Assembly (NCBI RefSeq): GCF_000385135.1
Contig: NZ_ARQM01000016.1
Span: forward strand, 1 to 64,000
Length of the DNA stretch: 64,000 nt
Origin: Promicromonospora sukumoe 327MFSha3.1
Lineage (GTDB): Bacteria; Actinomycetota; Actinomycetes; Actinomycetales; Cellulomonadaceae
Reading direction: 5' to 3'
The notes under the pieces were generated by a model, which was not told where the DNA came from, searched no databases, and was given only the letters and a program-made list of their open reading frames with translations. Below, piece after piece: positions 1-8,152 of the stretch. Both the position numbers and the translations under genes were made by a program. Each line of letters opens with the position of its first letter. The stretch's first letter is position 1.

Positions 1-22
1 GGGTTTGCTTGTTCTCGATAGT

Positions 23-140
23 GTTACGGTGGTCATAGCGTGGGGGAAACGCCCGGTCCCATTCCGAACCCGGAAGCTTAGCCTCACAGCGCCGATGGTA
101 CTGCCCTGGTGACGGGGTGGGAGAGTAGGACGCCGCCGGA
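23..140 (+). rRNA. rrf: 5S ribosomal RNA
   Basis: The stretch has the conserved 5S pattern: an early GGTCATAGCG block, the CCCGGTCCCATTCCGAACCC loop region, the GCCGATGGTACTG arm and the closing GGTGGGAGAGTAGGACGCCGCC. Length is about 118 bases, as expected. The rest of the rRNA operon lies to the left of the window. The exact 3-prime end is uncertain by a few bases. Confidence 0.95.
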
Positions 141-155
141 CAACCATTCCCAGGA

Positions 156-195
156 GGGGGTGGAGCCTAACCCGTCAGGGTTGGGCTCCACCCCC
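156..195 (+). terminator. Terminator of the rRNA operon
   Basis: An 18-bp inverted repeat (GGGGGTGGAGCCTAACCC against its complement, one T-G pair) closes on the 4-base loop GTCA, about 15 bases after the 5S gene. No long T-run follows, which is usual for high-GC actinobacteria. Its position suits termination of the rRNA transcript. Confidence 0.85.
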
Positions 196-328
196 TACCT
201 GCATTCCCGGACAGTTTCCGGAACAGACATTCGCAGCCGGGGCGTGCTACCCCACAGCTCGGCCCGCGCCGGCGTCCGGCATGTGCGCCAGTTGCCGGCC
301 GCGCAGCGCCCGCGGCTATCGTGGCGGT

Positions 329-1588
329 GTGAACGCAGACTCGACCCGCACTGCCGCGGGCTCCACCAGCACCCAGCCCGCAAGCAGCACCGAGGCGGCG
401 TGGCGTCGCGAGCACTTCGTGTCGCTGCTGCGGTTCGCCGAGGCCTCGATTCGTACGGACGGCGCTGCGTGCTGGCTCGACGACGAAGGCCGCCCCGACA
501 CCTCGCACCCTGTCGAGACCTGGATCACGGCCCGGATGGCGCACAGCTTCGCCGTCGGGCATCTGCTGGGGGTGAGCGGGGCCGAGGAGTACGCGACGCG
601 CGCGATCGCCGGGCTCCGCGAGGTGCTGGCCGACGCCGAGTTCGGGGGCTGGCTCGCCGCGCGCGGCGAGGGTGACGAGCTGGTCGGGAAGAAGGAGGCG
701 TACGCGCACGCGTTCGTCGTGCTGGCCGCGTCGACCGGCAAGGTGGCCGGTATCGCCGGCGCCGCCGAGCTGCTCACCGACGCCCTCACGGTGCTGGACG
801 CGCGGTTCTGGGAGCCGGAGCGGAACCTGCATCTCGACGAGCGGTCGCGCGACTGGTCCACCGCGTCGGACTACCGCGGCGTGAACGCGAACATGCACTC
901 CGTCGAGGCGCTCCTCGCGGCCCACGCTGCGACCGGGGACGCCGTGTGGCTGGAGCGCGCGTCCGCCATCGGCGACCAGGTCGTGACCTGGGCGGAGGCC
1001 AACGACTGGCGGATCCCCGAGCACTTCGACGCCGACTGGAACCCGCTGCTGGAGTACAACGCGGACCGACCGCGCGACCAGTTCAAGCCCTACGGCGCCA
1101 CGCCCGGCCACGGGCTGGAGTGGGCCCGGCTGCTGCTGCAGATCGACGCAGAGGCGAACACTCCTGGCGTGCGCACCGCGGCTGCCGCCGCGCTCTTCGA
1201 CCGGGCGGTCGAGGACGGCTGGGACGCGCAGGGCGGGGGCGGCTTCGTCTACACGACGGACTGGTCCGGCACGCCCGTCGAGCCCCGTCGCTTCCACTGG
1301 GTCGCCGCCGAGGGTGCTGCCACGGCGAACGTGCTGGGCCGTGTCACCGGGGACGCCCGCTACACCGAGCTCGAGCGCGAGTGGTGGGCCTGGATCCGGG
1401 AGTACCTCGTGGACGGCGAGCACGGCTCCTGGCACCACGAGCTCGACACCGAGAACCAGCCGTCCGGCCTCACCTGGGTGGGCAAGCCCGACGTCTACCA
1501 CGCGGCGCAGGCCGTGATCCTGCCGGAGCTTCCGCTGACGGGCTCGTTCGCCGCCTCGGCGCGGCAGGCCGGCCAGATCCTGGCCTGA
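329..1588 (+). CDS. AGE-family sugar epimerase/isomerase
   Basis: A 419-residue protein of the N-acylglucosamine 2-epimerase (AGE) superfamily, which folds as an alpha/alpha-6 barrel and isomerises or epimerises free sugars such as mannose/fructose or acylated glucosamine. Family signs are an early WLDDEGRP block, TARMAHSFA, a central HGLEWARLLL helix and a late FHWVAAEGAA segment that supplies the usual active-site histidine and acidic residue. The predicted product is cytoplasmic with no signal peptide. I chose the GTG at 329; an in-frame ATG at 281 would add 16 basic residues unlike the family N-terminus. Substrate cannot be told from sequence alone; mannose isomerase or YihS-like activity is the best guess. 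It is a single gene between two strong terminators. Confidence 0.8.
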   Translation: MNADSTRTAAGSTSTQPASSTEAAWRREHFVSLLRFAEASIRTDGAACWLDDEGRPDTSHPVETWITARMAHSFAVGHLLGVSGAEEYATRAIAGLREVLADAEFGGWLAARGEGDELVGKKEAYAHAFVVLAASTGKVAGIAGAAELLTDALTVLDARFWEPERNLHLDERSRDWSTASDYRGVNANMHSVEALLAAHAATGDAVWLERASAIGDQVVTWAEANDWRIPEHFDADWNPLLEYNADRPRDQFKPYGATPGHGLEWARLLLQIDAEANTPGVRTAAAAALFDRAVEDGWDAQGGGGFVYTTDWSGTPVEPRRFHWVAAEGAATANVLGRVTGDARYTELEREWWAWIREYLVDGEHGSWHHELDTENQPSGLTWVGKPDVYHAAQAVILPELPLTGSFAASARQAGQILA

Positions 1589-1590
1589 CG

Positions 1591-1625
1591 CGGGCCGGGC
1601 CTGACCGCGAGTCAGGCCCGGCCCG
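1591..1625. terminator. Hairpin terminator between convergent genes
   Basis: A perfect 15-bp inverted repeat (CGGGCCGGGCCTGAC and its complement) with a 5-base loop lies just after the isomerase stop and before the end of the minus-strand modC. It could serve the plus-strand gene, the minus-strand operon or both. Confidence 0.8.
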
Positions 1626-1693
1626 GGCAGCACGCTCGCAACGAAGCACACCTGCAACGGAGCACACGAGCCCAGGGAATACCTGCCCAGTGA

Positions 1694-2785
1694 TCACGCC
1701 GGGTACAGGTCGACCTCGGTCGCCTTGACCGTGAACCACACCTCGTCGCCCGGAGTGATCGCGAGGTCGGCTGCGGCCTGCGGGGTGATGTCCGCGCTGA
1801 GCCGGCCCGCCCGAACCCGGACCAGGTCACCCTGCGGCTCGAGCGCCGTGACGGTCACAGGCCAGGAGTTGCGCGGCGAACCGGTCGCGCGCGCGGGAAA
1901 CACCGACACGGTCGCGGGCCGGAACGCGGCCACCATCGGCGTCCCCGTGACCGGGACGGCCCGGTCGGCCGGCTCGGCGCCCCCGCCGTCGTCGTGCAGG
2001 CGGCCGTGGACCAGGTCGCCCGCGGTGGTGCGGACGGCGTCGTCGTCGGCGGACCAGGTGCCCGGCGTGATGTTCAGGCCCGCGATGCGCGCTGCGAAGG
2101 CGCTGCGCGGCCGGGACAGCACCTCGCGGGTGGGCCCGTGCTCGACGACGCGTCCGCCGTCGAGCACGACGACGCGGTCGGCGAGCAGCAGAGCGTCCAG
2201 CACGTCGTGCGTGGCGATGACGACCGTGCGGTCGGCGAGGACCTCGCGGAGCAGGTGCCGCAGCGCCGGCGTGACGTCCACGTCCAGGGCGGCCATGGGC
2301 TCGTCGAGCAGCAGCAGCCGCGGCTCCGCGGCCAGGGCCCGGGCCACGGCAACGCGCTGGGCCTGTCCGCCGGAGACGGCGGACGGGCGGCGTCCGCCGA
2401 GGTCGGGCAGGCCGATGCGGTCCAGCCAGCGGTCGGCCTCGAGGGCAGCCGTGCGGCGGGAGGCACCGCGGGAACGCGGTCCGAACGCGATGTTGTGCCG
2501 CACCGAGAGGTGGGGGAAGAGCAGCGGGTCCTGTGCCAGCAGTGCCACCTGGCGCGCGTGCGGCGGCACCCAGGCGCGGGTGCGGCCGGCCTCGACGTGG
2601 GTGAGGGTGCGGTCGTCGAGGGTGACGCGGCCGTCCTGCGGGCGCAGCAGCCCGGCGGCGATCGCGAGCAGCGTGGACTTGCCGGCGCCGTTGGGGCCGA
2701 GCAGGGCGACGGTCTCGCCGTCGGCGACCTCGAGGTCGACCTGGACGTCGCGTTCGGGCAGGTGTGCCGACAGGGAGAGGCTCAC
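1694..2785 (-). CDS. modC: Molybdate ABC transporter ATP-binding protein
   Basis: A 363-residue ABC ATPase that powers molybdate import with ModB and ModA. The Walker A motif is GPNGAGKST, the signature is [14 protein letters not shown] and Walker B is [12 protein letters not shown], followed by the H-loop ATHD. The last about 130 residues form a C-terminal TOBE/Mop-type region, where oxyanion sensing occurs in the family. The GTG start at 2785 is chosen because it overlaps the modB stop as GTGA; a longer in-frame extension upstream is only antisense of modB. It is the last gene of the minus-strand operon. Tungstate is an alternative substrate that sequence cannot exclude. Confidence 0.88.
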   Translation of the reverse strand: MSLSLSAHLPERDVQVDLEVADGETVALLGPNGAGKSTLLAIAAGLLRPQDGRVTLDDRTLTHVEAGRTRAWVPPHARQVALLAQDPLLFPHLSVRHNIAFGPRSRGASRRTAALEADRWLDRIGLPDLGGRRPSAVSGGQAQRVAVARALAAEPRLLLLDEPMAALDVDVTPALRHLLREVLADRTVVIATHDVLDALLLADRVVVLDGGRVVEHGPTREVLSRPRSAFAARIAGLNITPGTWSADDDAVRTTAGDLVHGRLHDDGGGAEPADRAVPVTGTPMVAAFRPATVSVFPARATGSPRNSWPVTVTALEPQGDLVRVRAGRLSADITPQAAADLAITPGDEVWFTVKATEVDLYPA

Positions 2786-3549
2786 AGGGCGCTCCTGCTG
2801 CGCCGGGTCAGGCCGATCACGAGCACGGCGACCGCCACCAGCACGAACGACAGGGCGACGGCGGCGTCGGGGTCGGTCTCCCGCTGCAGGTAGATCTCCA
2901 GCGGGAGGGTGCGCGTGACGCCCTGCAGGCTGCCCGCGAACGTGATGGTGGCGCCGAACTCGCCGAGGCACCGGGCGAACGAGAGGACGGTGCCGGACAG
3001 CAGGCCCGGCCACACCAGGGGCAGCGTGACGCGGAACAGGACAGTCGTGGGCCGCGCGCCCAGGGTGGCCGCGACGACGTCGTACCGCGTGCCGGCCGTG
3101 CGGATGGCGCCCTCCAGGCTGATCACGAGGAATGGTAGCGCCACGAACGTCTGCGCCAGCACGACGGCGGCCGTGGAGAACGCGATCTGGATGCCCGCCA
3201 GCTCCAGGGACTCGCCGAGCAGCCCACGGCGCCCGAACGTGTACAGCAGCGCGATGCCGCCGACGACGGGCGGCAGCACGAGCGGGACCAGCACCAGCGA
3301 CCGCAGGAGGTCGATCCCCGCGAAGCGGGCCCGGGCCAGGACCAGCGCCAGCGGCACGCCGACCACCAGGCAGAGCAGCGTGCTCACCGCGGACGTGCGC
3401 AGGCTGAGCAGCAGCGCCGCCACCGACGACTCGCTCGTGATCAGGGTCCAGAAGTCGGCCCAGTTGACGCGGGCCGCCATCGCCGCGAGGGGGAGCACCA
3501 CCAGGAGCGCCCCCACCGCCGCGACGGCGGCGACCCAGCGGGGGATCAT
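2782..3549 (-). CDS. modB: Molybdate ABC transporter permease
   Basis: A 255-residue inner-membrane permease with about five or six hydrophobic helices. The ABC permease coupling motif is seen near residues 175-200 ([15 protein letters not shown]) and the [11 protein letters not shown] segment is typical of ModB/CysT-type permeases. It forms the channel for oxyanion import with ModC. The ATG overlaps the modA stop by 4 bases (ATGA) and its own stop overlaps modC by 4 bases, so the three genes are translationally coupled. Confidence 0.88.
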   Translation of the reverse strand: MIPRWVAAVAAVGALLVVLPLAAMAARVNWADFWTLITSESSVAALLLSLRTSAVSTLLCLVVGVPLALVLARARFAGIDLLRSLVLVPLVLPPVVGGIALLYTFGRRGLLGESLELAGIQIAFSTAAVVLAQTFVALPFLVISLEGAIRTAGTRYDVVAATLGARPTTVLFRVTLPLVWPGLLSGTVLSFARCLGEFGATITFAGSLQGVTRTLPLEIYLQRETDPDAAVALSFVLVAVAVLVIGLTRRSRSAL

Positions 3550-4361
3550 GGCGCCGCGAAGCCCGCGTCGCCCAGCACCTGCTGACCCTCCTGGCCGAGC
3601 ACGGCGTCGACGAACTCCTGGGCGAGCTCGGGCTCCGCGCTCCGCTCGAGGGCGGCGATCGGGTACACGTTGACCGCGCTCTCCGACTCGGGGAACTCGA
3701 TGCCCTCGACCTTGTCGCCCGCGCCGCGGACGTCGGTGACGTAGACCAGGCCCGCGTCCGCCTCGCCGGTGATCACCTTGTTCAGCACGTCGGTGACGCT
3801 CTGCTCCTCGCTGACCGGGGAGAACGTCAGCCCGGCGGCCTCCTCGACCCGCTCGGTCGCGGCCCCGCACGGTACCTCCGGCGCGCAGACGACCAGGTGC
3901 ACGTCGTCGCCGGCCAGGCCGGCGAGCGAGGCGACGCCGGCCGGGTTGCCCGGCGGCACCGCGATCATCAGGGTGTTCGACGCGAAGTCGGTGGGCGTCC
4001 CCGCCTGCAGGTCGTCCGTAACGATCTTGTCCATGTTCGCGGTGTCCGCGGAGGCGAAGACGTCGGCCGGGGCGCCCTGCTGGATCTGGGCCACAAGGTC
4101 CGACGAGCCGGCGAACGACAGCTCCACGTCGACGCCGTCGTGGGTGGCCTCGAACTCCTCGGCGATCTGCTCGAACGTGCTGGTCAGCGACGCGGCCGCG
4201 TAGACGGTCAGCGTGCGGTCCGCGGCGTCGTCCGCGTCGGCGGTCCCACCCGTCCCGGGCCCCGTGCCGCACGCCGTCAGCGCGCCGGCCGCCAGCAGGC
4301 CGACGGCGCCGGCCGCGACGATCCGGGCCGACGCGCGGCCCCGGTGCGTGTACCCGGTCAT
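3546..4361 (-). CDS. modA: Molybdate-binding lipoprotein
   Basis: A 271-residue extracellular substrate-binding lipoprotein. A basic N-terminus and hydrophobic stretch lead to the lipobox LTAC, with Cys the likely lipidated residue. The mature part has the ModA pattern: [13 protein letters not shown] near the start, [20 protein letters not shown] (the oxyanion-ligating serines) and a later [12 protein letters not shown]. It captures molybdate or tungstate for ModB-ModC. It overlaps both neighbours by 4 bases in a four-gene operon whose first gene is a Mop-domain DNA-binding protein. Confidence 0.9.
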   Translation of the reverse strand: MTGYTHRGRASARIVAAGAVGLLAAGALTACGTGPGTGGTADADDAADRTLTVYAAASLTSTFEQIAEEFEATHDGVDVELSFAGSSDLVAQIQQGAPADVFASADTANMDKIVTDDLQAGTPTDFASNTLMIAVPPGNPAGVASLAGLAGDDVHLVVCAPEVPCGAATERVEEAAGLTFSPVSEEQSVTDVLNKVITGEADAGLVYVTDVRGAGDKVEGIEFPESESAVNVYPIAALERSAEPELAQEFVDAVLGQEGQQVLGDAGFAAP

Positions 4362-4759
4362 GCGGTTCCCGTCTGGTTCTCGGTCTCGATGACGACGTTC
4401 GTCGACTTGATGACTGCCACCGCCACCGACCCCGGCTCCAGGCCGAGGTCGCGCACCGCCTCGCTGCTCATCAGCGAGACCACGCGGAACGGGCCGCACT
4501 GCAGCTCGACCTGCGCTATGACGGCGTCGGCCTTGATGTCGGTGACCAGGCCCACGAACCGGTTGCGGGCCGAGCTGCGCAGTCCCGGCGGCAGGCTCGG
4601 TGGCGACGCGTGCTCCCGGGCCACCATGGCGACCTCGTAACCGTCGACCGCCTTGCGGCCGGCGTCGTCCGTGCGGGCGCCCAGCAGGCCGCGGTCGATC
4701 CAGCGACGTACCGTGTCGTCGCTGACGCCGAGATAGGCGGCGGCCTCTCGAATCCTCAT
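4358..4759 (-). CDS. MerR-like HTH regulator with a Mop domain
   Basis: A 133-residue protein, first gene of the mod operon. Residues 1-45 are an excisionase/MerR-type helix-turn-helix ([20 protein letters not shown]). Residues about 65-130 form one molybdopterin-binding-type (Mop/TOBE) domain ([20 protein letters not shown], then [14 protein letters not shown]). The layout suggests a molybdate-sensing regulator of its own operon, a short alternative to ModE. The ATG at 4759 is chosen; GTG at 4768 is possible. No Shine-Dalgarno sequence is visible, so the mRNA may be nearly leaderless. Its stop overlaps modA by 4 bases. Function is inferred from domains and position. Confidence 0.8.
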   Translation of the reverse strand: MRIREAAAYLGVSDDTVRRWIDRGLLGARTDDAGRKAVDGYEVAMVAREHASPPSLPPGLRSSARNRFVGLVTDIKADAVIAQVELQCGPFRVVSLMSSEAVRDLGLEPGSVAVAVIKSTNVVIETENQTGTA

Positions 4760-4778
4760 GTGCGGCACGAACGAGACG

Positions 4779-4804
4779 TTAGCACCGCGTTCGCGTATTG
4801 CTAA
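4779..4804. promoter_or_regulatory. Candidate operator upstream of the mod operon
   Basis: TTAGCA and TGCTAA form an inverted repeat 14 bases apart, with a second short inverted repeat (CGCG-TT-CGCG) between them. It lies 20-45 bases upstream of the Mop-domain regulator start, in the gap between this gene and the divergent rrf2 gene. Position suits autoregulation of the mod operon; no binding evidence exists. Confidence 0.4.
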
Positions 4805-4870
4805 GCGATGTTCAGCCCTGATCTGCGGAGCTGAGGCGGGCTGGTCCGGCGGCCGGGGGAGAATGGACCC

Positions 4871-5329
4871 ATGAGGATCTCCGCACGAGCCGACTACGCC
4901 GTCCGGGCAGCTGCCGAGCTGGCGGCCGCCGATCACGACGGGCCCGTCCGCGCCGAGTCCCTGGCCCGGGCGCAGGACATCCCGCACCGCTTCCTGGAGG
5001 GGATCCTGAGCGACCTGCGTCGCGACGGCCTCGTGACCAGCCACCGCGGCGCCGGCGGCGGGTACCGCCTGGCCCGGCCCGCCGACGCGATCACCATCGC
5101 CGACGTCGTGCGGGCGGTGGACGGGCCGCTGGTCTTCGTGCGCGGCAACCGCCCGTCCGACCTGGAGTTCCAGGGCGCGGCCGCGCCGCTGCTGCACGTC
5201 TGGGTGGCCCTGCGGGCCAACGTCCGCGCGGTGCTGGAGACGGTCACCCTCGCGGACCTGGTCAGCGGTTCGCTGCCGGACGAGGTGCGCGCGCTGACCG
5301 AGGGCGAGTCAGCCTGGTCCAACTCCTGA
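4871..5329 (+). CDS. Rrf2-family transcriptional regulator without cysteines
   Basis: A 152-residue winged-helix regulator. The N-terminus MRISARADYAVRAAAELA and the wing segment RGAGGGYRLARPADAITIADV are diagnostic for Rrf2. The protein contains no cysteine at all, so it cannot hold the Fe-S cluster of IscR/NsrR through cysteines; it is closer in kind to CymR, the cluster-free sulfur regulator. The next gene is a TauE/SafE permease, often a sulfite or sulfonate exporter, which fits control of sulfur flux. It is divergent from the mod operon. Regulatory target is inferred from position. Confidence 0.82.
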   Translation: MRISARADYAVRAAAELAAADHDGPVRAESLARAQDIPHRFLEGILSDLRRDGLVTSHRGAGGGYRLARPADAITIADVVRAVDGPLVFVRGNRPSDLEFQGAAAPLLHVWVALRANVRAVLETVTLADLVSGSLPDEVRALTEGESAWSNS

Positions 5330-5537
5330 TCTCGCAGGGCGTCCGGTATTTCGCAGGGCGGACGGCGCCCGGCTGAACTCTGATCGGACGGAGGGCTTTC
5401 ACCCCCCCTTTCGATGCACACTTATCCGACCTATGAGATGGTCATTGTTTCCGACCGGGTTAGGTGGATACCTTGGCAGGGGGCCCGATCGTGCAGGGCC
5501 TCGTGTCGTATCCCCCCGGACCTGGAAGGTCACGACC

Positions 5538-6458
5538 ATGAGAACCCTGATCCTGCTGGCGCTCGTCGGCCTCGGCGCGCAGCTGGTGGACGGCAGTCTG
5601 GGCATGGCCTACGGCGTCACCTCCACCACCTTGCTGCTGGCCATCGGCACCAACCCCGCGGCGGCGTCGGCCACGGTGCACCTCGCCGAGATCGGCACCA
5701 CGCTCGCTTCCGGCGCCTCTCACTGGCGCTTCGGCAACGTGGACTGGAAGGTCGTCGCCAAGATCGGCATCCCCGGCGCGATCGGCGCGTTCGCGGGCGC
5801 CACGTTCCTCTCGTCGCTGTCGACGGAGGTCGCCGGGCCGGTCATGTCGGTGATCCTGCTCGCACTGGGCCTCTACGTGCTGCTGCGCTTCACGGTGCAG
5901 GGCCTGCCGACCCGCTCGGACAAGCCGCTGCGCAAGCGGTTCCTCGCACCCCTCGGCCTCGTGGCCGGCTTCTTCGACGCCACCGGTGGCGGCGGCTGGG
6001 GCCCGGTCGGCACACCCGCCATCCTCGCGAGCGGCCGGCTCGAGCCACGCAAGGTGATCGGCTCGATCGACACCAGCGAGTTCCTGGTGGCCGTGGCCGC
6101 CAGCGTCGGCTTCTTCGTCGGCCTGTCCGGCGAGGGCATCGACTTCACCTGGGTGCTCGCCCTGCTCATCGGCGGTCTGATCGCGGCGCCGATCGCGGCC
6201 TGGCTGGTGCGCCTGGTTCCGCCGCGCATCCTGGGCTCGCTCGTGGGCGGCGTCATCGTGCTGACCAACTCGCGCACGCTGCTCAACAGCGACTGGATCG
6301 CCGCTTCCGACGCCGTGAAGATCCCGGTCTACGTGGTCATCTGGCTGGCCTGGGCCGCCGCCGTCGCCTGGTCGGTGCGGGCGCACCGCAAGGCCGCGGC
6401 CCTCGAGCCCGCGCCCGAGAAGGCGCAGGAGCCGGAGGCCGATAGCGTGTCGGCATGA
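5538..6458 (+). CDS. TauE/SafE-family anion permease
   Basis: A 306-residue membrane protein with about eight hydrophobic helices in two half-repeats. Each half begins with a glycine-rich family motif: near residue 10 AQLVDGSLGMAYG and near residue 145 AGFFDATGGGGWGP. Family members export sulfite, sulfoacetate or related organosulfur anions. The ATG at 5538 has a good Shine-Dalgarno (GGAAGGT) 7 bases upstream; the longer frame lacks one. GACC and GGTC half-sites 8 bases apart (5428-5443) lie in the leader and could be an operator, a weak guess. Its stop overlaps moaB by 4 bases. The substrate is unknown. Confidence 0.82.
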   Translation: MRTLILLALVGLGAQLVDGSLGMAYGVTSTTLLLAIGTNPAAASATVHLAEIGTTLASGASHWRFGNVDWKVVAKIGIPGAIGAFAGATFLSSLSTEVAGPVMSVILLALGLYVLLRFTVQGLPTRSDKPLRKRFLAPLGLVAGFFDATGGGGWGPVGTPAILASGRLEPRKVIGSIDTSEFLVAVAASVGFFVGLSGEGIDFTWVLALLIGGLIAAPIAAWLVRLVPPRILGSLVGGVIVLTNSRTLLNSDWIAASDAVKIPVYVVIWLAWAAAVAWSVRAHRKAAALEPAPEKAQEPEADSVSA

Positions 6459-6967
6459 CGTCCGACCAGGTAGCGGTGATCACCGTCTCCGACCGCTGTG
6501 CCCGCGGCGAGGCCGACGACCGTTCCGGCCCCGCCGCGGTGCGCCTCCTGCGGGAGGCGGGGTTCACCGACCTGGTCACCCACCTCGTGCCCGACGGCGT
6601 CGAGCCGGTCCGTGACGTGCTGCGGACCGCGCTCGACGCCGGCGCGCGTCTGGTGCTCACCACCGGCGGTACGGGCATCACGCCCCGGGACCTCACGCCC
6701 GAGGGCACGCGCGAGGTCCTGGACTACGAGGTCCCGGGCGTCGCCGACGCCGTCCGGCAGCGGGGGGTCGCCGCGGGGATCCACACAGCCGTGCTGTCGC
6801 GTGGGCTGGTGGGCGTGGCCCGCGGTTCCGGGGGCACGCGCGCGCTCGTGGTGAACCTGCCCGGCTCGTCCGGGGGAGTCAAGGACGGCCTCGACGTGGT
6901 GCTCGCCCTGTGGCCGCACGTGCGGTCCCAGCTCGAGGGCGGCGACCACCCCGCCCCGGCGGCGTAG
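6455..6967 (+). CDS. moaB: Molybdenum cofactor protein, MogA/MoaB type
   Basis: A 170-residue MoCF-domain protein. The hallmark TTGGTGITPRDLTPE is near residue 70, preceded by VITVSDRCARGEADDRSGP. Family members adenylylate molybdopterin or help insert molybdate (MogA) or are MoaB homologues of the same fold; in actinobacteria this form is usually called MoaB/Mog. It starts inside the stop of the permease gene (ATGA). With modABC and moaC-moaD nearby it belongs to a molybdenum import and cofactor cluster. Confidence 0.85.
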   Translation: MTSDQVAVITVSDRCARGEADDRSGPAAVRLLREAGFTDLVTHLVPDGVEPVRDVLRTALDAGARLVLTTGGTGITPRDLTPEGTREVLDYEVPGVADAVRQRGVAAGIHTAVLSRGLVGVARGSGGTRALVVNLPGSSGGVKDGLDVVLALWPHVRSQLEGGDHPAPAA

Positions 6968-7005
6968 CCAGGGGTTCAGCGGCGGCTCAGGTGGCCGCCG
7001 GAGCG

Positions 7006-7245
7006 TCAGCCGCCTGCGAAGGGCGGCAGCACGTCGACCGTCACGCCGTCCGGTACCGGGGCGTCGTCCGCCGTGGTGCGGGCGCCCGCGACCAGCAGCG
7101 CGCACCGCGGGAGCACCGTGGTCAGGCCCGGGTGGGCGGCGGTGAGGGCGCCGCGCAGGGCCGCGACCGACGTCGGGCCGTCGAGCTGTTCGGTGGCGCG
7201 CCCGGCGGCCTCACGGGCGCCGGCGAAGTAGCGGACCGTGATCAC
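7006..7245 (-). CDS. moaD: Molybdopterin synthase sulfur carrier subunit
   Basis: A 79-residue ubiquitin-fold protein ending in Gly-Gly (PPFAGG), the residues that are adenylylated and thiocarboxylated to carry sulfur to the pterin. It starts VRYFAGAREAAG, as in MoaD. It is translated from a GTG that overlaps the moaC stop (GTGA). The partner MoaE is not in this window. Confidence 0.85.
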   Translation of the reverse strand: MITVRYFAGAREAAGRATEQLDGPTSVAALRGALTAAHPGLTTVLPRCALLVAGARTTADDAPVPDGVTVDVLPPFAGG

Positions 7246-7712
7246 TCGGCACGCACCCAGTCGCCCGACTTGCCGCCGGTCTTGCGCTCCAGGCGCACGT
7301 CCGCGAGCGAGACCGACTTGTCCAGGCCCTTGACCATGTCGATCACGGCCAGGCCCGCCACGGACACCGCGGTCAGGGCCTCCATCTCGACGCCGGTGCG
7401 GTCGGCGGTGCGCACGGTCGCGGTGACGACGACGCCGTCGTCGGTGACCTCCAGGTCGACCGCCGCGCCGTGCACGCCGATCACGTGGGCCAGCGGCAGC
7501 AGCTCGGGCGTCCGCTTGGCGGCGGCGATGCCCGCGATCCGGGCCACGGCCAGCACGTCGCCCTTGGGCACGGTGTTGTCTCGCAGCGCCTGGACCACGG
7601 CAGGGGTGCAGCGGACCAGGCCGGAGGCCGTGGCCGAGCGGATGGTCGGCTGCTTGGCGGTGACGTCGACCATGCGGGCCTGGCCGCGGTCGTCAAGGTG
7701 CGTGAAGCTCAC
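7242..7712 (-). CDS. moaC: Cyclic pyranopterin monophosphate synthase
   Basis: A 156-residue MoaC. With MoaA it turns GTP into cyclic pyranopterin monophosphate, the first stage of molybdenum cofactor synthesis. The key stretches are VPKGDVLAVARIAGIAAAKR, a modified PLAHVI where many homologues have PLCHP, and the C-terminal VEMEALTAVSVAGLAVIDM and ERKTGGKSG. The start is GTG at 7712. It is coupled to moaD by a 4-base overlap. MoaA is not in the window. Confidence 0.9.
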   Translation of the reverse strand: MSFTHLDDRGQARMVDVTAKQPTIRSATASGLVRCTPAVVQALRDNTVPKGDVLAVARIAGIAAAKRTPELLPLAHVIGVHGAAVDLEVTDDGVVVTATVRTADRTGVEMEALTAVSVAGLAVIDMVKGLDKSVSLADVRLERKTGGKSGDWVRAE

Positions 7713-7732
7713 GGCACCAGGGTGTCATGCCC

Positions 7733-8014
7733 TCACACGGCGGAGCGGCGCGCGGCGATCCGCAGGGCCGCACGGTGCGCACCCTTGGCGGCGATCCGCT
7801 TGGCGAACACCGCGGTGCCGGCGGCGACGGCCGCGAACACGGTCGCCTGGAGCAGGTCCAGCTCCGGGTCGTCGGGCTTGTTGGGCGCGTCGTTACCCGT
7901 CACGCCCTTCCAGATCATGCTGACCGCCTTCTGCGCGACCCAGCCGGCCGCGATCGTCAGGGCGAGAGTGCCGACCTTCTCGCCGAGTGTCTGTTCCGTC
8001 TCAATCTGGGCCAT
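7733..8014 (-). CDS. DUF4235 small membrane protein
   Basis: A 93-residue protein resembling DUF4235, an actinobacterial family of small membrane proteins of unknown role. Visible are a hydrophobic segment (LALTIAAGWVAQKAVSMIW), the central GNDAPNKPDDPE stretch and a second hydrophobic segment with a basic end (ARRSAV). It sits 20 bases upstream of moaC on the same strand and is divergent from the thiamine riboswitch. No function can be given. Confidence 0.7.
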   Translation of the reverse strand: MAQIETEQTLGEKVGTLALTIAAGWVAQKAVSMIWKGVTGNDAPNKPDDPELDLLQATVFAAVAAGTAVFAKRIAAKGAHRAALRIAARRSAV

Positions 8015-8057
8015 CTCCTCACCGTAGCGCCCGGCGGCCGACTAGGCTGCATGGAAA

Positions 8058-8144
8058 CGACAGGGGAGCGCCCCCACGGCGCTGAGAGTGCGGAAAGCCG
8101 CAGACCCTTGAACCTGATCCGGTTGACACCGGCGGAGGAAGTCG
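8058..8144 (+). promoter_or_regulatory. TPP riboswitch (THI element)
   Basis: The classic thi-box parts are in order: ACAGGGG, GCTGAGAGTGCGG, CCGCAGACCCTTG, AACCTGATC, then GGTTGACACCGGCG and GGAGGAAGTCG. The ends CGAC and GTCG can pair as stem P1. The thiB Shine-Dalgarno (8144-8148) touches the last base of P1, so thiamine pyrophosphate binding probably hides the ribosome site and lowers thiBPQ translation. A TAGGCT about 10 bases before the element may be its -10 box. Confidence 0.95.
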
Positions 8145-8152
8145 GAGGCACG

